DNA of 64,000 nt. Origin: Clarireedia homoeocarpa (Eukaryota; Ascomycota; Leotiomycetes; Helotiales; Rutstroemiaceae). The notes under the pieces were generated by a model that had not been told where the DNA came from, did not search any database, and saw only the letters and a list, made by a program, of their open reading frames with translations. The stretch lies in contig LNKV01000013.1 in the NCBI GenBank assembly GCA_001465935.1, forward strand, positions 682,001-746,000, read 5' to 3'. Both the position numbers and the translations under genes were made by a program. This document shows positions 57,281 to 64,000 of the stretch, piece by piece (within the stretch, counting starts at the first letter, position 1; the number at the start of each line of letters is the position of its first letter).

Positions 57281-59274
57281 CTACCTCGCTCTGGTATACT
57301 TGCCCTGCCTCTGCATCGCCTGTAAACTCTCTTCTTGACTAGGTAATGGGCCCCTCTTTCTAATACCACTGGCATTATTCGCCGCATCTGCATTATCCAG
57401 TCCAGGAATGGACATACCAGGAGGAGGTGGAGGAGGAAAGCCAGGAGGAAGTTGGAAGTTTGGTGGAAGCATCGGCGGTGGTGGTGGCATACCCGTCGCT
57501 CCCGGTGGAGGTAGGCCGGCTTTCATCATCATTGCTAGAGTGTTCGGATCGATATTTCCCGGCAGAGGTGGAGGTGGGATATTGCCGCCTCCAATAATGG
57601 GCGGTGGAGGTGGAACACGGTTCATACCAGGTATTACTCCCATACCAGGTAGCGGTAGGCCAGGTATTCCGGTGGCGAATCCTGGGAGCTTGGAAGGCAT
57701 CTTCTGATCTACTAAACCTTCCATTTCATCCTCGGCTTCTTGCTCTTCTTCTTCCTGACGTTGACGGCGACCGCCGCGACGGTCATAGGTCCCTTGCGCC
57801 TCGGCAGCTGAGTCACCGATGTGATAACGATCTTTGAATGTGTCGGTGTCACCTGGTCGTGCACGTGTCCAGAATCGAGTAATTCGATCATTAGAGCCAG
57901 ACGCTAGGATATGGCCGAGAGGATGCCAGTCAAGTGACCAGATCGCAAATTCATGCGCATATGTAATTTTATGAGCGGGGTGGATTGTTTGCGCAGGAGC
58001 CGTTGTTGGATCAGGGCTATCGTAGGGCGCTATAGATCCAAGTACACCAGCTGGATTGTTTGGTTCATCTAAGAGATAATGGAACAAAGCTCCATCAGAA
58101 CCACCGGTGCTGAGTAGGCAGGGGTGGATAGGATGCCACGCCAAAGTGGAGATATCCTTCTCATGCCCTTTCAACAAGCAAATATCACGCATCATACGTA
58201 AATCGAAGACTCGTGCTGTTTGATCTCGAGCCGAGGTTGCTAGACACAAACCTCTAAGTGGCTCAAAAAGTGTCTTTGTAATAGTATTCTTGTGTCCATG
58301 GAGAGTGGTCAAACACCGCCCAGTTCGAGGATCCCATAACTTGACCAAATGATCTTTCGAGCCAGAGACGAGTAATCCTTTAGTCGGATGCCAGTCAACG
58401 CTTTTCGCATCCCAACCGTGCCCGGTCAAAGTGGATTCCTCGACACCGCCTGCGAAATCGAAGATCTTTAACGTCGAGTCATCCGAAGCAGTCACGAATT
58501 TTGAGTCGTTCGGACTGAAAGCAAGATCCCTAATAGGGTCTCCATGTCCCTGAATGACCTTGACATTGTTGAAGTTTGGTTGCCAGTATTTGATCACTCC
58601 GTCATGATCAGCTGATAGGAGCCAGTCATCACTGTGAGAATAAGACAAAGCTCGGATAGCAAAATCATGTGCTTGCATGATTGTTTCGAAGTTAAAGCCA
58701 GCGCCATTCCACAACGTAAACTCTCCACTGCTAGAAGCTGTGAGTAGTCTTCGACCTTCTGGGGTCCATTTTACTACATTGACAGGATGCTTGATTTTAT
58801 TAAGTGAAGAGTGAAGATGCCGCGTAGGTACCGAATCTGCAGCATTATGCAGTCTTGCTAACGGCGGTAACATCTAACATTCATACTTAGCACTAATTCC
58901 CAATATCTTGATGACGATCGACTTACATCAATAATGTAGCTCGGACTTGGTCTCTCCATCTCCCCTTGATAGCCATCTTTGTATCTTGGCTGCCGATTTC
59001 GCATCCAGTGAACCATAGTAGAGCTATAATCCGTAACAGGGCCTATAGATGATCAGTATGTTCAACTATGTGATTTGTTTCCGGCTCTGCTACCGCTCCG
59101 TGAGCAGGTTCGAGGCCACATGACCTAGGACCCCATGGAGGGAAACAACTTACGCCGTCCTCTTCCTCGCGCGAATCCTCCTTCAAGGCCTGCCCCTTCT
59201 CCTCCTTGGCCTCCATCTCCTCTGGCTCCTCGTCCCTCCCTGCCTCCTCCAAACTCGCGTTGTTCGTAAGCCAT
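57281..59274 (-). CDS. PFS2: Polyadenylation factor subunit 2 (PFS2, WD40 protein)
   Basis: Three exons: 59274-59154, 59042-58927 and 58873-57281; 1830 nt, 609 aa. The first exon codes for a Gly/Arg-rich tail ('EFGGGREGRGARGDGGQGG'). The second has the PFS2 signature 'DYSSTMVHWMRNRQPRYK'. The third holds 'RHLHSSLNKIKHPVNVVKWT' followed by seven WD40 repeats ('LTASSSGEFTLWNG', 'WLLSADHDGVIKYWQ', 'KFVTASDDSTLKIFD', 'LLVSGSKDHLVKLWD', 'LATSARDQTARVFD', 'LLSTGGSDGALFHY', 'ILASGSNDRITRFW'). The C-terminal 150 residues are Pro/Gly/Met-rich. Pfs2 scaffolds the cleavage and polyadenylation factor and is needed for mRNA 3' end formation; human WDR33 is the counterpart. Introns of 111 and 53 bp have GTAAGT donors. 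Identity is firm. Confidence 0.93.
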
Positions 59275-60100
59275 TCTTATCGGCGCATCTTATCTCAACA
59301 TCCGATGTTCAATGACTAATATTTCTTCACAGAATCGGTTGGGCGAGAATGGACGAGGTAGATTTGGCTAGTGACCATGTAGTTATCGATATCCCAGGTT
59401 TCGAGGTTGATGGCAGGTCATGCTCCAGAAGTTTTGGGGGTCCTGATCGCGACTTGTGACAAGGATTCACGCGGTTCGGAACAATGAAAATCCGCCGAAC
59501 AATGAAAGAAACAAAGAAAGCCTGACCTCTACACTGGTCTCCTTCCCTTCGGCCTCGAGAATTGGATTCTTGAATCCAACGCACCAAGGCAAACTTCACG
59601 CATAAGTGTTCTGCAAGACTGCGCATGCAAATGCAGCAAATATTCAATTTAAGTGCGACCGTTTGCTCAACATACTGTCGTGCGTAGGCGTATCCCTAGG
59701 TAAACTTGGCTCTCCCAAATTCGCCGTCTACCAATGATTGAGTAGGTAAGGGGGTAAGGGGGTAAGGTAGGCATTAGAAAGATATACTGCCCCTCTTCTG
59801 CGCTCTTCACTTCACTGTCTCTGTTATTCCTGTTCTTGTCGTCTCTCTTAAAGATGGTGACAATATACCGCCGTATATGTGTATATCCGCATATTTCATA
59901 CTCCCTCCGCTCGAATTGATTAATTTCCTTGGATCTCTTATCGCCTAATCACGTCCCCTCACCCTGATTCTTTCCCCTTGAATTCCACACTCACTTCATT
60001 CCTAGGGTTGCTTCCTAGTCCATTGGACAACCAACTTTCTTCTCTTCGACTCGACTCGAGCTCGTACAATATACACTCAGAGCTGCATGTGGTCTGCAAC
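59275..60100. promoter_or_regulatory. Divergent promoter region of PFS2 and DGAT1
   Basis: 826 bp between divergent start codons. It holds a GGTAAGG/GGGGTAA tandem at 59744-59769 and a C/T-rich leader (from 59790) before the DGAT1 start. Frames on the minus strand here are not supported. Confidence 0.5.
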
Positions 60101-61934
60101 ATGGTAACGACAGAGAATGCGACAGTGACCGGCATGGTCTCCGCACCAGAAGCTTCCTTCACTATCAGACGAACAGGGACGGGACTTTCACATGCGAATG
60201 GTACAAACGGCAAACCAAGAGCCAACATCAGCATCGCAGATTTACCAAAACCACTTACACAACAACACAATGCAGATTCATTTTTGAAATATACCAAGAA
60301 AAAGTACAGACATGTCGCTGCTGTACATTCCAAACCACGAACATCATGCCTCAGCCATGAAAGTGATGCAGCCCCTAGTTTCCTTGGGTTCAGGAATTTG
60401 ATGGTCCTAGTTCTTCTGATCTCGAATCTGCGATTGATGCTGGAAAACATACGAAAGGTCAGCTATACTTTCCTTTTGTGCTTCTTTATTCATAGCAGTT
60501 TGAATTATGCGTGTGATTGCAAGTGTCACATTCCCCTTAAGTCACTGTTTTCGAAGCTGCTGCCGAACTACTATCCTGCATGCCTCAATGGACGCAGCTA
60601 ACAGTTTTCCTAGTACGGCGTTTTAATATGTATCAAATGTCACGACTACCGGAGACAAGACCTTATGTTAGGTGCTGTTCTTTACTTCATTATACCATGC
60701 CACCTGTTCGTTGCATATGTTGTGGAGTTGGCCGCGGCACAGCAAGCTAGAGCATCGATACGCGGAAGCAAGAAAAGGGCTGGAACGGCAACACCGGGTG
60801 GAAGCTACATCGCAACGGAGGATGAGCGTCAAAAGTTCCAATCGGCTTGGAAGATTATAGCTTGGGTACATGGGATAAACATCACACTCTGCCTACTCAT
60901 CACATCTGTGATTGTCTACTTTTTTATTCACCATCCCCTCATTGGTACCATCACGGAAGCACACGCAATAATTGTCTGGTTGAAAACTTACAGTTATGCA
61001 TTCACATGCAGAGATCTTCGACACGCATACCTTCACCCTTCGAGCAAAGAAGAAGATGCTTTGCCAGAAATCTACGACAAATGCCCATACCCGGAGAACA
61101 TCACCCTTAATAATCTAACATACTTTTGGTGGGCTCCAACACTGGTGTATCAGCCAGTTTACCCTCGAACTCGCAAAATCAGATGGGTCTTTGTCGGCAA
61201 GAGAGTGGCAGAAGTGTTCGGCCTCAGTGTCTTCATGTGGGTAGCTAGTGCGCAATACGCAGCTCCAGTTTTGAGGAACTCCCTGGATAAAATGGCCTCT
61301 CTAGATGTGCCATCGATTCTCGAACGACTTATGAAGCTATCTACCATCTCCCTGGTGATCTGGCTAGCTGGGTTCTTCGCTTTATTCCAGTCCTTCTTGA
61401 ACATTCTTGCAGAGATCATGACGTTTGGAGATAGAAATTTCTATGATGACTGGTGGAATTCGCCAAGTGTAGGTGCGTATTGGAGAACTTGGAATAAGCC
61501 AGTCTATCAATTCATGAAACGACATGTATTTTCTCCTCTCGTGGGCAGAGGCTGGAGCTCCGGTTCTGCCAGCATTGCTGTATTTACCTTTTCGGCCATC
61601 CTTCATGAGTTGATGGTTGGCATCCCAACACACAATATAATAGGTAAGTTTCTTTCAGCCCGTCTAAGTTCCTATTTGGGGTGAATTATTGGTCACCTTT
61701 CATCTCATTCAACTAACTTTCCTAGGCGTTGCATTCGTAGGCATGATGGCCCAATTGCCTCTGATAGCTATTACTGCTCCGCTGGAGAAAATCAAAGGTA
61801 TCAATGGTAAAATCATTGGGAATTGCATTTTTTGGGTGTCCTTCACACTTATTGGGCAACCACTAGCCGCCTTGCTATACTTCTTTGCATGGCAGGCGAA
61901 GTATGGGAGTGTTAGCAAACAAGTTATAAAATGA
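60101..61934 (+). CDS. DGAT1: Diacylglycerol O-acyltransferase, DGAT1 type (MBOAT family)
   Basis: Three exons, 60101-60457, 60614-61643 and 61726-61934; 1596 nt, 531 aa. The N-terminal 100 residues are hydrophilic. The core starts 'FRNLMVLVLLISNLRLMLENIRK' and continues across a 156-bp intron into 'YGVLICIKCHDYRRQDL', the DGAT1-type sequence (sterol acyltransferases differ here). Many membrane segments follow. Near residue 410 the family motif 'FYDDWWNSPSVGAYWRTWNKPV' (seen in parts) appears, and near 455 the catalytic histidine in 'SAILHELMVGIPTHNI'. Ends in 'VSKQVIK'. The enzyme joins acyl-CoA and diacylglycerol to make triacylglycerol at the ER. Start at 60101 is the first ATG. The unusual intron length was accepted because only the TTTCCTAG acceptor at 60613 gives the conserved KYG join. 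An ARE-type sterol acyltransferase is the alternative, less likely. Confidence 0.88.
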
Positions 61935-62458
61935 GATGGACTTTGTTTAGTGATCATACTATAATCAAGAATAATACATGGCTTCGCCTGAAATTTTAAT
62001 AGAATTTATGTGCTTTTGCGTGGCGACGGCCTGATCACAGTTCTCCTGAGTGCTTCGCTACTTGCCCTGACTATCAGATCAATATTCTCGATGTTTGTCC
62101 TCTCATGTCGAAGCTATCCACAGCCTATGTTTACCTTGCCGTATACCATGGAGTAATTGATAGGCCCAAAAGATACGATCAGACCAAATAACTACTAGAG
62201 ATGGAAATGCAGAGCAGCTCTTAATCACACCTGCGCTCGAAGTTCTTCATGCATCATGCTCCATGACAACCCACATCTATGCTTCCCAAATTTCAATGTT
62301 CACTATGATGCGCATATAGTTTTGTCTAACCAGGGAGAACAAGTTCATTTTGTGATATATACCATATTTTCATTCCACAGTAAGTAACAAAAGGACAAGC
62401 CTCACAGCTCCCATACAAAACTTACAACCCAGACCCAATACCAATCCATGCAGACCGT
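61935..62458. other. Convergent 3' spacer between DGAT1 and STE14
   Basis: 520 bp, AT-rich, no gene seen. Confidence 0.6.
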
Positions 62459-63364
62459 TTAAGCAAATGGAATTCCAACCACAGTCCTCTGTCTATACTC
62501 CACATATTCATCCCCAAAGAATTTCACCAGTAGTGCCTCTTCGCCCTTGATCCTGCGGTTGAAAAATCGCCACAGCGCAACCGTATACCCCACGAAACAG
62601 ATAGGATTCCCCAGCACCATCTGCGTGCCCAGTCCCCACCAGAAGAAACCAAAATAGGATGGATGCCGTAGATATCCATAGATTCCACTTGTAACAAGAC
62701 TATGTGTGCGCGCTTTGGTGTACTGTACGATGTGGTTGAAGTTCGTGCCTGCTTCCATCATAGCTACGGAGCGGATGGTCTGCCCGAGAAGAATGAGGAA
62801 AAGGCCGAGGAGGAGAATAGGGAGATGGGTGCTTCGTGGGAGGAGGGAACGATTGGGGAAGACTAGATTCGTAAGGAGACATTCGAGGATGGCGGTACTA
62901 TGCGCAATATTATACGCAGAGCCATTTCCGCTGAAGAGGAAAGAAGAGATCTGTGCTGCAGGCGTGTTATACGCGGCTGTGATCCAGAATTCAAGGAAGT
63001 GGAAGATGGCGAGCGAGGAAATGAAGAAGGGGATGCGCCAGAATGGGCTGGCGGCAAGAAGTAGTAGGTATATAGTTGATTGCACGGAGACTGTAAGGAC
63101 GACGCCGACAAGAAGGGAGCGGACGGCGATGCCGGAGAGAGATTTAGGTTGAGAGGGGTAATATTGTCTTTCGAATGTGTTGAGGGCTTCATCGATGGTG
63201 GGTGAGGCAGTTTGCGGTCGCCCAGGGGTGGATTGGTTTAATGGTGCGATGCCACCGTTCTCGAGAACATCCCATGGTCGTCGATGGGCGGTTGCTCTGT
63301 TGCTTTCATCAGTTTCGTGGTGCGCGGCTCCATTGAGCGCGCCATTTGCACGAGCTGCAGCCAT
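62459..63364 (-). CDS. STE14: Protein-S-isoprenylcysteine O-methyltransferase (STE14/ICMT)
   Basis: Single exon, 301 aa. A hydrophilic N-terminus of about 80 residues is followed by several membrane segments. The methyltransferase core has 'FWITAAYNTP', 'SLVTSGIYGYLRHPSYFGFFWW' (in two parts), and 'NRRIKGEEALLVKFFGDEYVEYRQRT' (in parts). The 'RHPSYFG' and 'EE..L...FG.EY..Y' motifs are the SAM and substrate signatures of the family. The enzyme methylates the C-terminal cysteine of farnesylated and geranylgeranylated CaaX proteins such as Ras and a-factor pheromone in the ER membrane. Start at 63364 is the first ATG; a GTG eight codons upstream was ignored. The N-terminal extension is longer than in yeast Ste14 (239 aa) but usual in filamentous fungi. 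Confidence 0.9.
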   Translation of the reverse strand: MAAARANGALNGAAHHETDESNRATAHRRPWDVLENGGIAPLNQSTPGRPQTASPTIDEALNTFERQYYPSQPKSLSGIAVRSLLVGVVLTVSVQSTIYLLLLAASPFWRIPFFISSLAIFHFLEFWITAAYNTPAAQISSFLFSGNGSAYNIAHSTAILECLLTNLVFPNRSLLPRSTHLPILLLGLFLILLGQTIRSVAMMEAGTNFNHIVQYTKARTHSLVTSGIYGYLRHPSYFGFFWWGLGTQMVLGNPICFVGYTVALWRFFNRRIKGEEALLVKFFGDEYVEYRQRTVVGIPFA

Positions 63365-64000
63365 GACGGGTAGTACGATTGTGATCACACACTGTTGACT
63401 TTAAATGCGCAAACAAGTGGGGAGATCGCGTTCAGATGAGGATTTTCAGCCAATGCATTGAATAGAATTGAAGTGTAGATGTACCAGAACGATTAAATAA
63501 TGCAAGAAATCTAGCTACCGCCAACTCACGGACATTAAGAAAAAGTAAAGAAGAAAAAGCAATGCATCGAATGTAAAGCTCTCTTTATTCACCTGTCATC
63601 TTTCCATAGGTTCAAATTGCTTCATATTGTTCTTGTAGAAGAATGAGATAGCCTCTTGCGGGATTTCAGCTTTAGCTCTTGTCGACATGCTGGTTGGTTG
63701 TTGGTAGGCTTTGCGTAGGTAAGATTAGATTGACAAAGAGCATATGTACAAGTTGCAGGAGAACGGGTAATCCTCGGGAGTCAAAAGAATGCATGGAGTG
63801 TCAAAAATTGCTGCTCTGCTCCGAGTTGGGAAGCACAAAGGTGGCTTCTGCATTGTAGAATCTGTGGGCGGGTAATTGCGACTTTACTGCTTACTCGTAT
63901 TGCGGCGGGGAAAGTTCAGAGGACGATTGCCAGGGGTGAAGTCTGGGGTTTTGGCTCTTACATATGCTACGGGTACCAAGTACTTCTGGACACATATTTC
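63365..64000. other. Right edge; promoter of STE14 and a possible tiny gene
   Basis: Mostly STE14 promoter. The only candidate coding segment is the 30-codon minus-strand frame at 63596-63688, listed separately. From 63700 on no feature is recognised. Confidence 0.4.
63596..63688 (-). CDS. Possible 30-residue small protein
   Basis: A short minus-strand frame starts at 63688 after a C/A-rich leader (ACCAACAACCAACCAGC) and encodes 'MSTRAKAEIPQEAISFF' followed by 'YKNNMKQFEPMER' and a stop. The leader composition and the charged, helix-like peptide look like a real small gene, but 30 residues is too short to judge and no family is recognised. It could also be a chance frame. Confidence 0.25.
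   Translation of the reverse strand: MSTRAKAEIPQEAISFFYKNNMKQFEPMER

Overview
This 64 kb window is nuclear DNA of a filamentous ascomycete. Most multi-exon genes have short introns of about 45-65 bp with GTAAGT-like donors, CTAAC/CTGAC-like branch sites and YAG acceptors. The proteins (HET-domain protein, GPI-anchored serine-rich proteins, Dal5-type MFS carrier, fungal POP3, PFS2, ZRT3-type ZIP carrier) are those of Pezizomycotina. Overall feel is Leotiomycetes (Botrytis/Sclerotinia-like), but that placement is an impression and not proven here.

Layout. 0.3-4.0 kb: an accessory pair on the minus strand, a salicylate-hydroxylase-like FAD monooxygenase and a Dal5/allantoate-type permease. 5.4-7.4 kb: a HET (heterokaryon incompatibility) domain gene that looks broken. 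8.4-9.6 kb: mitochondrial cytochrome c peroxidase. 9.6-12.2 kb: a gene-poor stretch rich in microsatellites and TACTGTA/TACAGTA motifs. 12.2-13.4 kb: a secreted GPI-anchored PLC-like protein. 15.7-16.9 kb: RNase P/MRP subunit POP3, with an apparent frameshift in its second exon. 18.6-26.6 kb: one giant ubiquitin hydrolase of 2532 residues. 29.2-30.6 kb: an unnamed fungal protein. 31.4-32.1 kb: a decayed coding remnant. 33.2-34.7 kb: ZIP zinc carrier. 36.3-37.6 kb: ER/Golgi L-type lectin. 38.2-38.6 kb: TIM13. 39.2-41.7 kb: divergent pair NSRP1-like / NFKBIL1-like. 43.6-45.2 kb: PKA catalytic subunit. 48.0-48.6 kb: serine/alanine-rich GPI protein. 50.7-53.3 kb: TORC2 subunit SIN1/AVO1. 53.6-54.8 kb: PRCC-like protein. 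55.8-56.8 kb: mitochondrial nuclease NUC1. 57.3-59.3 kb: PFS2. 60.1-61.9 kb: DGAT1-type acyltransferase. 62.5-63.4 kb: STE14 methyltransferase.

Most of the window is ordinary housekeeping sequence. Five of the genes act in RNA processing (POP3, NSRP1-like, NFKBIL1-like, PRCC-like, PFS2), and two sit in divergent pairs with short shared promoters. The exon structures given were worked out by hand; for every intact multi-exon gene the exon lengths sum to a multiple of three and the joined protein runs through the conserved family blocks. The gaps are dominated by simple repeats: poly-T, poly-G, poly-C, (GA)n/(GT)n, (GAGGGT)n, a 13-bp tandem and CT-rich leaders. No tRNA, rRNA, CRISPR array or intact transposon was recognised. 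I did not find a convincing new multi-gene system. The points most worth a second look are the broken HET gene, the POP3 frameshift, the decayed remnant at 31.4-32.1 kb, the FAD enzyme/permease pair and the separate last exon that carries the PKA FxxF motif.
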